Numbered from the stretch's first letter, positions 26,399 through 36,825 are shown. The stretch is 64,000 nt of DNA from Croceivirga sp009797885 (GCA_045866215.1 AP035880.1:310001-374000); one strand, 5' to 3'. Numbers and translations: made by a program. The notes: generated by a model not told the origin, from the sequence alone.

Positions 26399-27835
26399 AT
26401 GCAAAGAGTAAGTTTTAGGGACTATGACGTAAGAGGTTTTTATGATGAAATGTTCAGTGGTTCAGAAGCGGTAAGACCAAGTTATCGGTTATTCAAGGAT
26501 TTTTTGGAAAAGACAAGCTGGAAAAAACTTAAATCCCTCCAACATTCCACCGATCGTGCGCAGCTCTCCCTAGGTATGACCTTTAATGTGTACAGTGACA
26601 ACCAAGGTGTTGAGCGGATTCTGCATTTGGACATCATACCAAGGATAATCAGCGGTGAAAAATGGGATCATTTGACCAAGGGCCTGGAGCAAAGGATAGT
26701 TGCCTTGAATTTGTTTATTCATGACATCTACAATGCCCAAAAGGTCATAAAGGATAACATAATTCCGAAGGACTTGGTGCTCTCGTGTGCCAGCTATCTT
26801 AAACAATGTATTGGACTAAAGCCCCCTAAAAATGTATGGAGCCATATCTCTGGAACCGACCTTATCCGGGGGGGCGATGGAAATTTTTATGTTTTGGAGG
26901 ACAACCTAAGGTGCCCTTCCGGCGTATCCTATATGCTCGAAAACAGGGAGATTCTCAAACGGACTTTTCCGGAAATGTTTGAACAGTTAAAGGTAAGGCC
27001 CGTCCTTGATTATTCCCATTGCTTAAGGGATATGTTGGAATCCCTCACCGATTTTGAAGGGGCATCGATAGTGGTCTTGACACCGGGAATTTATAACTCT
27101 GCTTATTTTGAACATGCGTACCTCGCACAGCAAATGGGAGCGGAATTGGTGGAAGGGCGGGATTTGGTGGTCCAGAACGGTTATGTATACATGATCACAA
27201 CAAATGGGCTCCAAAAAGTGGATGTCATTTACCGAAGGGTAGATGATGCATTCATTGATCCCCTGGTTTTCAATAAAAACTCCCTACTGGGCACCCCCGG
27301 GCTTTTTGAAGCGTATTTGAAGGGAAATGTGGTGCTGGTAAATGCGCCTGGAGCCGGTGTGGCGGATGACAAAGCGGTTTATGCCTATATCCCAAGATTG
27401 ATAAAATATTATTTGAATGAGGAGGCCATTATTCCCAATATTAAAACCCATATATGTTCGGAAGAAAAGGACTTCAAGTACGTTATCGAAAACCTGGAAA
27501 ACTTGGTCGTCAAACAAACGGATGGTTCAGGTGGGTATGGTATGTTGATAGGTCCCCATGCCACCCGGGCCGAAATAGCGGAGTTCAAGGAGAAGGTCAA
27601 GAACAACCCCAGGAATTATATTGCACAGCCCATGATCAGTCTATCAAGGGTACCTACGCTCTGTGAAAACGAAATTCAGGGAAGACACGTAGATTTAAGA
27701 CCTTACATTCTCTATGGAAAGGAGGTAAGGGTCATCCCCGGCGCCCTGACCCGCGTGGCACTTAAAAAAGGGTCTTTAGTTGTGAACTCCTCGCAGGGAG
27801 GAGGTAGCAAGGACACCTGGGTATTGGATAATTAA
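26399..27835 (+). CDS. Circularly permuted ATP-grasp type 2 protein
   Basis: A 478-residue protein of the circularly permuted ATP-grasp family (formerly DUF404/DUF407). Motifs include ISGTDLIRGGDGNFYVLEDN, VVVLTPGIYNSAYFEHAYLAQQMGAELVEG, VYRRVDD-like IYRRVDDAFIDP, LVVKQTDGSGGYGM and GRHVDLRPYILYG near the end. ATP-grasp enzymes of this class are predicted amide-bond ligases. The gene opens a four-gene operon with the alpha-E protein, Anbu and a transglutaminase, which suggests a system that makes and processes a peptide or a peptide-tagged protein. The ATG at 26399 is preferred to the TTG two codons earlier. Confidence 0.9.
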   Translation: MQRVSFRDYDVRGFYDEMFSGSEAVRPSYRLFKDFLEKTSWKKLKSLQHSTDRAQLSLGMTFNVYSDNQGVERILHLDIIPRIISGEKWDHLTKGLEQRIVALNLFIHDIYNAQKVIKDNIIPKDLVLSCASYLKQCIGLKPPKNVWSHISGTDLIRGGDGNFYVLEDNLRCPSGVSYMLENREILKRTFPEMFEQLKVRPVLDYSHCLRDMLESLTDFEGASIVVLTPGIYNSAYFEHAYLAQQMGAELVEGRDLVVQNGYVYMITTNGLQKVDVIYRRVDDAFIDPLVFNKNSLLGTPGLFEAYLKGNVVLVNAPGAGVADDKAVYAYIPRLIKYYLNEEAIIPNIKTHICSEEKDFKYVIENLENLVVKQTDGSGGYGMLIGPHATRAEIAEFKEKVKNNPRNYIAQPMISLSRVPTLCENEIQGRHVDLRPYILYGKEVRVIPGALTRVALKKGSLVVNSSQGGGSKDTWVLDN

Positions 27836-27850
27836 TAAGATAAGACCTAT

Positions 27851-28819
27851 ATGCTGAGTAGAATCGCGGATAGCATGTATTGGATGAACAGATACGTTGA
27901 GCGTGCTGAAAACTATGCCCGTTTTATGGACGTAAACTTCAATCTTTCCCTGGAATCTGCTCCGGATGTCAAGCAGCAATGGAAACCTTTGGTCGATATT
28001 ACTGGCGATTGGCCCCTCTACGAATCCTTGTACGAAACGGTTCAGAAAGAAAAGGTCATCTATTTCCTCGGTTTTGATCCCCAAAATCCAAATTCAATCT
28101 ACAACTCAATCATTAAGGCCAGGGAGAATGCCCGTGCTATTCGACCTGAATTGACCAAAGAGGTATGGGAACAAATCAACCATGTCTATTTTTTGATGAA
28201 GGACGGATGTAAAAAGAAAAGTTGGAAAAACAAGGACCCCAGAATCTTCTTTAACAAGGTAAAAGAGGGATGTCAGTTGTTGTACGGTATTTTTACCACT
28301 ACCATATCGCGAAACGATGGGTGGCATTTTGGAAAAATAGGGCAGTTGATTGAACGCGCCGACAAAACTTCGAGAGTACTCGATGTCAAATACCATATCT
28401 TGCTCTCAACGCCCAATGATATTGGTTCTCCCTTGGATCTTGCACAATGGGCGGCATTACTTAAATCCGTTTCTGCCTATGATATGTACCGAAAAAAGTA
28501 TGGTAGACTCACCACATTGAACATTTGTGAATTTTTAATCCTGGATAAGGTTTTTCCGCGGTCCATTAACTTTTGCCTTATTCAAGCGGGAAAATCACTG
28601 AATACGATTACAGGCTTGAATGACGGGTATTCCAACGATGCGGAAAAACAATTGGGAAAGCTAAAAGCACAACTTCAATTTGTGGATATTCACGATATTT
28701 TCTCCGATGGACTTCATGAATATATTGATGATTTCCAAGAGAAGCTCAATACCATCTCCACGGCAATCTACAAATCGTTCTTTGCCAACAAATATGTTGA
28801 ATCCAATATCAAAACTTAA
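27851..28819 (+). CDS. Alpha-E domain protein (DUF403)
   Basis: A 322-residue helical protein that starts with the family signature MLSRIADSMYWMNRYVERAENYARFMDVN. Proteins of this type almost always accompany the circularly permuted ATP-grasp protein and may be its scaffold or a second enzyme subunit; catalysis is unknown. It starts 15 bases after the ATP-grasp stop and ends 5 bases before Anbu. Confidence 0.9.
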   Translation: MLSRIADSMYWMNRYVERAENYARFMDVNFNLSLESAPDVKQQWKPLVDITGDWPLYESLYETVQKEKVIYFLGFDPQNPNSIYNSIIKARENARAIRPELTKEVWEQINHVYFLMKDGCKKKSWKNKDPRIFFNKVKEGCQLLYGIFTTTISRNDGWHFGKIGQLIERADKTSRVLDVKYHILLSTPNDIGSPLDLAQWAALLKSVSAYDMYRKKYGRLTTLNICEFLILDKVFPRSINFCLIQAGKSLNTITGLNDGYSNDAEKQLGKLKAQLQFVDIHDIFSDGLHEYIDDFQEKLNTISTAIYKSFFANKYVESNIKT

Positions 28820-28824
28820 ACCCC

Positions 28825-29589
28825 ATGACCTATTGTTTAGGTATTAAATTGAAATCGGGAATCGTAGGAATCGCCGATACCAGAATAACATCCGGAAACC
28901 AAACCACGCAGGCAAAAAAGGTATTCACGGTCAACCGGAAGAAGCATTCTTTCTTTATCATGACCTCCGGTCTCCGCTCCGTTCGCGATAAATCGATAAC
29001 ATATTTCAAGGAAATCATTGAGGAGAACGATGATTCGTTCAATAAACTCTATAAGGCGGTCAATGCGTTTTCCGACCAAGTCAAACGGTCGGCAAATGAG
29101 GATAAAAAATCCCTGCGGGAGGCAGGGTTGAGCTTTGATCTATTTTCCATTATTGGCGGACAATTGGAAGACGATGAGGAACACAAGATATATTTACTCT
29201 ACCCCGAGGGCAATTGGATAGAGGTGTCCGAAGGTTCCCCTTTTGTAATCATAGGTAACAATGGCTATGGAAAACCTATTTTGGATCGGGCCATAGACTA
29301 TGATTCGTCAATGCAATTTGCGCTCAAGGCCGGTTTTCTTTCCTTTGATGCCACCCGAATTAGCGCGAATGATGTGGATTTTCCCTTGGACATCATTTAC
29401 TATGAAAAAGACTCGTTCAATATTGTTGAAAAACGGTATGGGGAGGAAGAGCTTCAAAACATTTCATCCCTTTGGAACGGGATACTGAGCGATTCCATAC
29501 GAACCCTTCCCGATGATTGGATTAATGAACTGAGGCATACGGCATCGATGGAAACCATAAGAAATGCCCAAGCTGCGAACCAGCAATAG
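28825..29589 (+). CDS. Anbu proteasome-like peptidase
   Basis: A 254-residue Ntn-hydrolase of the Anbu (ancestral beta subunit) family, related to HslV and proteasome beta subunits. Removal of Met1 would expose Thr2 as nucleophile (MTYCLGIK). Asp18 (GIADTRIT) and a Lys at 31/32 fill the other active-site places, and the SG motif (MTSGLRS) is conserved. Anbu proteins assemble into open helical or ring-like oligomers, and their substrates are not known. Tight spacing (5 bases on each side) with the alpha-E and transglutaminase genes argues for a shared pathway. Confidence 0.92.
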   Translation: MTYCLGIKLKSGIVGIADTRITSGNQTTQAKKVFTVNRKKHSFFIMTSGLRSVRDKSITYFKEIIEENDDSFNKLYKAVNAFSDQVKRSANEDKKSLREAGLSFDLFSIIGGQLEDDEEHKIYLLYPEGNWIEVSEGSPFVIIGNNGYGKPILDRAIDYDSSMQFALKAGFLSFDATRISANDVDFPLDIIYYEKDSFNIVEKRYGEEELQNISSLWNGILSDSIRTLPDDWINELRHTASMETIRNAQAANQQ

Positions 29590-29594
29590 GATCT

Positions 29595-30443
29595 ATGGAA
29601 TTTCGGATAGCACACGAAACGGAATATCGGTATGAAGGAAAGGTGTTTTTTGAACCCCATTACTTTCGGTTTAGACCCCAGGATGTTCCCTATGCCACAT
29701 TAAAAAGTTTCAAGCTGATACTGTCACCCGAACCGATGGGTACCGCTGAGCAAATCGATGTGGAGAACAACACGATTCATTTCAGCTGGTATCAGGGCAA
29801 TCATGATAGGCTCACCATAAAGGCAATTTCGGTTTTGTCCATAAAGGAGTACAATCCTTTTAATTTTGTTTTATGGCCTTCGCTATATGGAAAAATCCCA
29901 TTCCGCTATTCGCAGCCTTTGATGGGGTACTTAAAACCCTATTTGGAAGTTGGGCAAATCCATAAATCCCTTCAAGGGTACGTCAATCAAATCCTGGACA
30001 CCGCAAATTGGGATACCATGTCCTTTTTGAGTGGGTTCACCACTCAGATCCAGTCGGATTTCACGGTGGAGGCCCGGGAAGTGGGGAAACCTAATTCACC
30101 GGACGATACGTTTGATTCCAAAAAGGGATCATGTAGGGATCTGGCCTGGATGCAAATACAGTTGCTCAGACACATTGGCATAGCCTCAAGATTTGTGAGC
30201 GGGTACTATTTTGTCCGGACGGAAAACCCAATTTACGAACTCCATGCATGGACGGAAGTTTTTCTCCCCGGGGCTGGATGGATCGGATATGATCCTTCCA
30301 ACGGCATCAGGACTACCAACAGGTATATTCCGCTGTGTTCAAGTGCCCATCATGAAAATACCATGCCCGTTACTGGAAGTATAAGGGGAAAGGCTACCTC
30401 CAAACTATTTACCAAGCTGGATATTCATTTACTCGAGGAATAA
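29595..30443 (+). CDS. Transglutaminase-like cysteine protease family protein
   Basis: A 282-residue protein with the bacterial transglutaminase-like N-terminal beta domain (about 2-110) and a papain-fold catalytic core. The triad is visible: Cys180 (KKGSCRDLAWM), His217 (ELHAWTEVFLPG) and Asp233 (GYDPSNG). Such enzymes cleave or rearrange amide bonds. It is the last gene of the Anbu operon, 5 bases after Anbu, and may trim or transfer the peptide made by the ATP-grasp protein. No signal peptide is seen, so it acts in the cytoplasm. Confidence 0.92.
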   Translation: MEFRIAHETEYRYEGKVFFEPHYFRFRPQDVPYATLKSFKLILSPEPMGTAEQIDVENNTIHFSWYQGNHDRLTIKAISVLSIKEYNPFNFVLWPSLYGKIPFRYSQPLMGYLKPYLEVGQIHKSLQGYVNQILDTANWDTMSFLSGFTTQIQSDFTVEAREVGKPNSPDDTFDSKKGSCRDLAWMQIQLLRHIGIASRFVSGYYFVRTENPIYELHAWTEVFLPGAGWIGYDPSNGIRTTNRYIPLCSSAHHENTMPVTGSIRGKATSKLFTKLDIHLLEE

Positions 30444-30578
30444 TTCATATGGTCATACACAATGGAGTGGTTATCGATACGAATAAAATGACCCAACTAA
30501 CAACGGAAGTATAAAATGAATTGGAAAAAAACAATAGGAACAGTTGATTGGACAACGAAATTAAAGGTGAAGGTTTAC

Positions 30579-31361
30579 TTACTTGCTTTTTAAAGTTTCC
30601 CTCCATTCCATGATCAATTCATTTTCCGTGGTGCCCAAACTTTTTAGCAATCCTTCCAATTGGTTGAATCCCAGTAGTTCGATCAACTTCTTTCTCCCGT
30701 ATTTTATATCGATATACTTAACCATGGAACCGGATAGCCCATACTTGTTGTTACCTTTCCAGAAATCGGATAGTTTGGATGGCGGTTGATTGGTTGACAG
30801 GAAATCATTGAGTCTGGTCAATCTATCCTTATCCAGTTGCCCCGAAGCATAGACCGCAAGGCCCTCCACAAACCAATCAATGCCGTTGACATCGCTAAAG
30901 TCGGGACTTGGATTCCTTTGCCCATGATAAACGTGGACCAGTTCATGTGTTAGTAAACGTTGTGTTTTGGTAGTGTTGGCAAAAGAATGCTCACAAGCCA
31001 AACTGTCCCATTTTTTTGGGGATAGGATATCCAACCTTGAAGCAACTCCACTGGCAACCATCCAACATTGTGACTTAAAACCTGGAATGTTCCAATCCTT
31101 TTGCCAGGTACTGTCCAATGACGTTCTGGTAGAATGTATATAGACATTGAAGGTGGATGAAAAAGGGGTCTTAAAAAATAGTTCTACCTGTTCCTTCCCA
31201 TTTTTAAAAAGTTGGATGTACTCCTTGATATTTTGCTCTTCAGATTTTCTGTGGTTTATGGAAAAACCTTCTTGTTGATTCGTCAACCAATTGTTTTGGA
31301 TAAAGCCCAAACAGGATAGACCGCTAATTACTAAAAGAAGCGTTGAAAAGTGCTTTTTCAT
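30579..31361 (-). CDS. Exported gluzincin-type metalloprotease, HExxH
   Basis: A 260-residue protein with an N-terminal signal sequence (1-20) and a zinc-protease core. HELVH (139-143) lies in RLLTHELVHVYHG, and WFVEGLAVYASG gives Glu166 as third ligand, the layout of peptidase MA/gluzincin families. The remaining part is a helical C-terminal domain. The gene faces the Anbu operon tail to tail, with 135 bases between and no obvious terminator. Natural substrate unknown. Confidence 0.75.
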   Translation of the reverse strand: MKKHFSTLLLVISGLSCLGFIQNNWLTNQQEGFSINHRKSEEQNIKEYIQLFKNGKEQVELFFKTPFSSTFNVYIHSTRTSLDSTWQKDWNIPGFKSQCWMVASGVASRLDILSPKKWDSLACEHSFANTTKTQRLLTHELVHVYHGQRNPSPDFSDVNGIDWFVEGLAVYASGQLDKDRLTRLNDFLSTNQPPSKLSDFWKGNNKYGLSGSMVKYIDIKYGRKKLIELLGFNQLEGLLKSLGTTENELIMEWRETLKSK

Positions 31362-31460
31362 GGTGACAGGATTTTATGGCGTTGTTGACGCATAGGGGTC
31401 AATTGGGGTTTGGTTACTCGAATTTCATCGCCTATCGCTATTTTTCGAAAATACTTGTTC

Positions 31461-32255
31461 TTATTGATTCATTGATTTAGTGGCAGCTAATATAATGGCT
31501 AAACCTATCACCAATAGTACCTGAATACCAAGTAAGAGGTTATTTCCCTTGATAAGGTCGGCCCCTAAGAATCCATGCGCAAAGTTAAGTCCGCCATGGA
31601 GCAGAATGGCCAAGAACATGCTACCCTTGGTTCTATTGTAAAGCCAACTAAAAATCACGCCTACCCCAGTCATCAAAGGGATGTATGCAAAAATCGGCAT
31701 CTGACCAACGGCCTTGGGAAGAAAGACAAAAAGGGGCAAATGCCAGAGGCTCCAAACCAATCCTATGATCAAACCCGTTTTTAGCGGGGAGAATTTTTTT
31801 TGTAATCCAGGTTGGGCAAAACCGCGCCAACCGAATTCTTCTGCAATTGGGCCACCTATTAGTGTATTTATCAAGAAAAAAACCGGGGACAACACAATTG
31901 CCAAAATAATTTGGTCATTGCCAAGGCCCATTCCTTCAAGAACTACGGACATATTGGGCAATTGCCCGTTAAAAATAGTATAGAGTCCTAGGGAAATACA
32001 TCCCAAGGCAAGAAAAACGAACAAAGCAAAGAGATAATACTTTAAGGGAACTTTAGTGATTCTTATTTTTTTGAGGAGCTCCCCTACTCCTCTTTTACCA
32101 GTCTCCCTGTAACTCAATAGTATTGCTGCGATGGTCGGGCCCCACGCTCCCGGCAAAGCCCAAAAATCACTTATAGTACTGGAAAAGTACAATGGACTCC
32201 ATAAAGTCCAGGATATTAGAAAGGTTAAAACAAAAAATGATATGGTTCTATCCAC
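31461..32255 (-). CDS. CPBP family intramembrane glutamic protease
   Basis: A 264-residue, eight-span-type membrane protein of the CAAX prenyl protease/bacteriocin-processing (CPBP, Abi) family. The motif order is right: EEFGWRGF with the paired glutamates, then WSLWHLPLF, then LLHGGLNF with the third His. The role may be processing of small membrane peptides or self-immunity. The start is a GTG at 32255 (MDRTIS); an ATG overlaps it but is in another frame. Confidence 0.85.
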   Translation of the reverse strand: MDRTISFFVLTFLISWTLWSPLYFSSTISDFWALPGAWGPTIAAILLSYRETGKRGVGELLKKIRITKVPLKYYLFALFVFLALGCISLGLYTIFNGQLPNMSVVLEGMGLGNDQIILAIVLSPVFFLINTLIGGPIAEEFGWRGFAQPGLQKKFSPLKTGLIIGLVWSLWHLPLFVFLPKAVGQMPIFAYIPLMTGVGVIFSWLYNRTKGSMFLAILLHGGLNFAHGFLGADLIKGNNLLLGIQVLLVIGLAIILAATKSMNQ

Positions 32256-32334
32256 ATTTTTGTTACAAAAAAATAAACTAAAACGTCTTCTTACACTTTT
32301 GTACTGTATCTGCCGATAAGGTGATAGTACAAAG

Positions 32335-33429
32335 TCACATAGCCTTGCTTTTCTTATATTGTTGCGGGGTCATTTCCGTGTGTTGTTTAAACTTTCTAAA
32401 AAAAGTGGCATTGGAGGCAAAGCCGCTTTGTGTGGCAATGTCTGTGATAGAGATGGCCGGGGTCTCTTGTGACAACAGTCTTTTGGCCTCTTCAATTCGG
32501 TAGCTATTGATTAGCCCGTTATAGCTCATATGGTATTGTGAATTGATCACTTGGCTTAAATAATGGACATTGGTATTGGCTAGATTGGCCAGTTTTTTAA
32601 TAGTAAGTAGTTTGTTTAAATAGATTTTTTCATTTACCATCAGTTCCTCAAGTTTATTCTTGATCTTTTGCTCCGCTCCATCTTTTAGACCGGACTTTTG
32701 GTATTTATCGGCATTGACTAAAACCTTGGGGGGGAGAAAGTAGAGATAAGCGAGTCCAAAAATATGTGACGCAAAGACAATCAGTAAAATGATAAACCTT
32801 AAAGAAAAATCGGCCGGTAAAGTCGTATATTCAAGTACTAGGGAGCTTGATGAGATGATGATCAAACCAATCAAAAGAATTTTTATGAACCCTTCATTGA
32901 CCTTGGAACGGATAATCGTTTTTGACCTCGTTAGATAAATCCAACTTATGATAAGATAACAGGTGATGTATGCTCTAAAACTATTGTTGATTATTCTTTC
33001 GAAAATTGGCTTGTCTATGGGATTGGTATGTAATCTATTCTGAAAAAACGCAATATATTCAGTCTTATAGGAATATGGTTTTAGATGATAATTGTACAAC
33101 GAAAAAACAATAACCGCAATAACCGGGATAAAATGCAGGAGGTATATCCATTTGAAGGAAGATTTAGGATATATCCTAAAATGAATGTATCCCAACACGA
33201 GTGGACCAATGGCGGCAAACAGTGGCGAACCAATATAAAATAGGGCAATCGGTAGATTGCCGTTTTGGAAGAAAAGGAACACTTCATCATATAACGCCAA
33301 TGACTCGATCAGAACAATTGCCGACAATAGGGATGACGCTTTTTTCTTTGGTTTGGACGTAAGCAGATAGATAGAAAGGAATATGCCCTGTCCTATCGTT
33401 AGTAAACAAAGAAAGAATACGATATCCAT
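32335..33429 (-). CDS. AraC-family regulator with membrane-spanning N-terminus
   Basis: A 364-residue protein with about seven hydrophobic segments in residues 1-230, then a linker and a C-terminal AraC/XylS DNA-binding domain (about 265-360) with two helix-turn-helix units. Motifs include NTNVHYLSQVINSQY and SITDIATQSGFASNATFFRKFKQHTEMTP. This layout is common in flavobacteria and suggests direct signalling from membrane to promoter. It precedes the CPBP protease gene by 79 bases on the same strand, which could be its target. Confidence 0.9.
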   Translation of the reverse strand: MDIVFFLCLLTIGQGIFLSIYLLTSKPKKKASSLLSAIVLIESLALYDEVFLFFQNGNLPIALFYIGSPLFAAIGPLVLGYIHFRIYPKSSFKWIYLLHFIPVIAVIVFSLYNYHLKPYSYKTEYIAFFQNRLHTNPIDKPIFERIINNSFRAYITCYLIISWIYLTRSKTIIRSKVNEGFIKILLIGLIIISSSSLVLEYTTLPADFSLRFIILLIVFASHIFGLAYLYFLPPKVLVNADKYQKSGLKDGAEQKIKNKLEELMVNEKIYLNKLLTIKKLANLANTNVHYLSQVINSQYHMSYNGLINSYRIEEAKRLLSQETPAISITDIATQSGFASNATFFRKFKQHTEMTPQQYKKSKAM

Positions 33430-34024
33430 AATTTCTTCAAAACATTGACCGAGACATTTTTCACTTACAATGACGATAACACATCAATTGTGTTACATAA
33501 ATTAATAAGGGGCTTGGTTATTTCCCAAGCACTATTGGAAAACAGGAACCACTTCAAAATTTCATGTCCTCGTTTATTCCCAATACTCAGTTCGTCTTTA
33601 AATATAGTTCCAGTTTGTCATTCATTCTCAGCTTTATATTGGAGAAATATAAAGCATACTCATAGTGATGGTACCACCCTGGTCCCATTAGAAACTTCCT
33701 GAACCTTTTATCCTTGGTTTTTGGATACGGACGACACCTCTAAGGGAATCGATATCCGCTCCTACCAAATTTCCGACAAAAGGGGTATTAGGGATTTTAA
33801 AACCCCTGGCATAAGCGCCTGTATTTTCCAATTTATTTCAGGTTATCTATCACAAAATCATCTATTTACAATAAAGACAGGCCTAATGGAAAAGCCTTGA
33901 CAATCAAATGGGTGCTATATAAGCTTATTTATTAATACCATTAAAAAAGAGAAAGAATGGGACCTTTTGATGGAACAGTATTCAATTGGGCATATTTGTC
34001 CACTAAAACAGCGGTTTACCAAAA
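33430..34024. other. Intergenic region, 595 bases, nothing recognised
   Basis: AT-rich sequence between the AraC regulator and the ABC permease end. It holds only short shadow frames and one small imperfect hairpin near 33512-33530. The promoter of the AraC gene should be in the first 100-150 bases. Confidence 0.45.
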
Positions 34025-36445
34025 CTACTCTACTTGTAAACTTCGTATTGGGTTCTGTCGCGCAGCGCGAACGGCTTGGAAGCTTACCGTTACTAATGCA
34101 ATAAAGAGTACTAAAAAAATGGCGGCACCAAAGACCCACCAAGGAATTTCAATGCGATAGGTATAACTTTCCAACCACTGGCCCATAAAATAATTCGCGA
34201 TAGGAGTCGATATCAAGCCTGAAAACAAAACCAACAAGGCAAAATCCTTAGAGAGCATTTTGAGTAAGCTCGAAATTGAAGCCCCCAATACTTTTCGTAT
34301 TCCAATTTCCTTTGTTCTTTTTTCTGCGACAAAAGAAGCCAGTCCAAACAGGCCCAAACAACTTATTACAATGGCCAATACGGAGAAAATTTCTGATAAT
34401 CTTCGTAAGCGTTCCTCCGCAACAAATTTTTTCCCGAACGCTTCATCCACAAATTCATATTCAAATGGAACATTTGGGGCAATCTTGCCAAATACCTGTT
34501 TAATCCTGGTAAGGGACTCTGTTACCTTTTTACTAGGTGACAGTTTTAATCCTATCCAGTTGGTATTACCATAATCTATCATGTAGATGGAAGGCTTTAC
34601 AGGTTCAAAGGGTGATTCGGTCAATAGGTTTTCAACTACGCCTATCACCTTATGTGTTCCATCAAACCATCTTATGGTTTCGCCAATTGGGTTTTCCATT
34701 TGCATATATTCAACCGCGGCCCTGTTCAGGATATAAGCTGTGGAATCCGTACCAAAGTCCCTGGAAAAATCCCTTCCTTCTGCCATATCCCATCCCACTG
34801 TCCTGCCATAATCATGAGAGACGTAAAAGGTGACTATATTAGTAATCAAGTTGGGGTCCTTATCTTCCCATTCAAATCCACCGTTACTATTCCATACTTC
34901 GGTCAACGGGCTGGACGATTCTGCAATTTCTGTGACCGCCCCAGAATTTTTTAACGACTCCCTGAGTAGATTGTACTTGCCTTCGTAATCCCCAGTATTC
35001 TTGGGAATCATAATCAACTGGTCCCTATCGTATCCAACTGGTCGGTCCTTGGTGTGCTGAATTTGTCGATTGATTATAACAGTTCCGACCATAAGAATTA
35101 TCGAAACCGTAAATTGGACGACCACCAAAGCCTTACGGAAAAATGCCTCGGATTTACCAGATTGCGTGGTCCCCTTCAGCGCTTTCAAAGGACGAAAGGA
35201 AGACAAATAAAGAGATGGATAACTTCCTGCCAGAAGACTTGTAATCAATACCAATCCCAGGCCAATCAACCAAAACAAAGAGTTTGAGTGGGGAAAGACC
35301 ATCTGTTTTCCCGCTAAGTCATTGAATGACGGTAAAAACAAAACGACAAGCGCGCAAGCCACCATGAAAGCTATGGAAGTCACCAAGAAGGATTCGAACA
35401 TAAACTGCGTGATCAACTGATATTTGTCGGACCCCACTGTCTTTCGGATTCCCACTTCCTTGGCCCTTCTCTGGGCCCGAGCAGTGGCAAGGTTCATAAA
35501 ATTAATACACGCCAGCAATAGCACAAAAATTCCGATAATACCAAACATCCTAACATAGGCTATAGCTCCACCAATGGACAGGCCATTCTTAAAACTACTT
35601 TTTAAGTGCCAATCTTTCATGGGGTGAACAAAGATTTCGGGATTGCTCTGTTTAGTGCCATCCGGGACATGATTGTAGACGGCATTCTTTATTTTTTCAT
35701 TAACCGCCTTCATAGTCGACCCATTCCTTATCTGTACATAAACCTGATAGGAATTGTTATCCCACAAATTTCGATCTCTTGCTGTTTTTACCCATTCGTT
35801 GGTAGCGACATAATGATCCCAAGGGGCAATAAAATTTAATTTTTTGAATCCGGATTCAAAGGAAAGGGCATCAAAAATATTCGAATTTTTGGGAAGATCC
35901 TCAAAAACCCCCCTCACCGTCGCATACTGGTCATTATTCACTTTTATTGCCGCTCCCATAGGGTTTTGATTTCCGAAAAGCTCTTTCGCAGTTGACTCGG
36001 AAAGAACAATGGAGTTAGGATCCCCAAGTGCACTTTTATCACCCTTCAGCATGTTCAGGGAGAACATCCTTAGGGCATCTTCTTCCATGAATACACCAAA
36101 CATGGCGAGGTTTTTTTCTTCGAACGATAGGATGTTATCCCCCGGAAATGAACCCATGACCACATATTTAAAATCATCGCCATAAACGTTTCTTAGCTCA
36201 CTGGCCAAGGGATAAGGTAAGGTATACCGAGTGCGGGTCTCACCATCAAAAGTTTTATTTATTAATATTTGTCCAATCGCATCGTAGTTGCCAAAAGACT
36301 TATTGAACGCAGTCTCATCATGAATCCACAGACCAATGAGTATTGCTATTGTCAAGCCAATGGCCAATCCCCCAATGTTGATTATGGAATACGTCCTATT
36401 CTTTAAAAGGTTGCGCCATGCTATTTTTAGGTAACTACGTATCAC
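34025..36445 (-). CDS. ABC transporter permease, MacB/FtsX family
   Basis: An 806-residue permease of the type found in Bacteroidota with two FtsX domains. The N-terminal helix (SYLKIAWRNLLKNRTYSIINIGGLAIG) and a large periplasmic MacB_PCD-like domain are followed by three helices near 290-400 with RAQRRAKEVGIRKTVGSDKYQL. A second periplasmic domain precedes the C-terminal helices with EKRTKEIGIRKVLGAS. It likely exports or mechanically transmits to envelope substrates with an ATPase encoded elsewhere. The start is a GTG at 36445. It is transcribed away from the tetR gene. Confidence 0.92.
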   Translation of the reverse strand: MIRSYLKIAWRNLLKNRTYSIINIGGLAIGLTIAILIGLWIHDETAFNKSFGNYDAIGQILINKTFDGETRTRYTLPYPLASELRNVYGDDFKYVVMGSFPGDNILSFEEKNLAMFGVFMEEDALRMFSLNMLKGDKSALGDPNSIVLSESTAKELFGNQNPMGAAIKVNNDQYATVRGVFEDLPKNSNIFDALSFESGFKKLNFIAPWDHYVATNEWVKTARDRNLWDNNSYQVYVQIRNGSTMKAVNEKIKNAVYNHVPDGTKQSNPEIFVHPMKDWHLKSSFKNGLSIGGAIAYVRMFGIIGIFVLLLACINFMNLATARAQRRAKEVGIRKTVGSDKYQLITQFMFESFLVTSIAFMVACALVVLFLPSFNDLAGKQMVFPHSNSLFWLIGLGLVLITSLLAGSYPSLYLSSFRPLKALKGTTQSGKSEAFFRKALVVVQFTVSIILMVGTVIINRQIQHTKDRPVGYDRDQLIMIPKNTGDYEGKYNLLRESLKNSGAVTEIAESSSPLTEVWNSNGGFEWEDKDPNLITNIVTFYVSHDYGRTVGWDMAEGRDFSRDFGTDSTAYILNRAAVEYMQMENPIGETIRWFDGTHKVIGVVENLLTESPFEPVKPSIYMIDYGNTNWIGLKLSPSKKVTESLTRIKQVFGKIAPNVPFEYEFVDEAFGKKFVAEERLRRLSEIFSVLAIVISCLGLFGLASFVAEKRTKEIGIRKVLGASISSLLKMLSKDFALLVLFSGLISTPIANYFMGQWLESYTYRIEIPWWVFGAAIFLVLFIALVTVSFQAVRAARQNPIRSLQVE

Positions 36446-36825
36446 TATTATCGTTTGTTGTTAGAGGGTAAGGAAGACCTAGTATTTGTAACTGTCATCA
36501 AAGTACTTTTTCCACAGCTATATTCATGCCACTATTTACAACTAAATGATAGTAAGAACATTAACTTCCAATTGAACGGAAAATAAATTCATTCGTGTAA
36601 AAAAAATGGACAGAAATTGTAAAAACTATTTACAGAAAAAACCGAACAAATTGCACACTTGGGAATTACTTTTCGATGCTATGGGCGAAAGATATGAACG
36701 ATGGCCTATGACAAAACCCGTTGGACGGATTATTTAAAATTGCCGCAGACGACTTTCATTTAAGGATTAATAGGGAACTTGAAGCATGATGAAAATAAAA
36801 AAAATTAAAACAAAAGTATATTTAT
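36446..36825. other. Intergenic promoter region between ABC permease and tetR
   Basis: About 380 bases of AT-rich sequence between divergent genes, with no recognised ORF. It ends at the palindromic TetR operator directly upstream of the tetR start. Confidence 0.4.
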
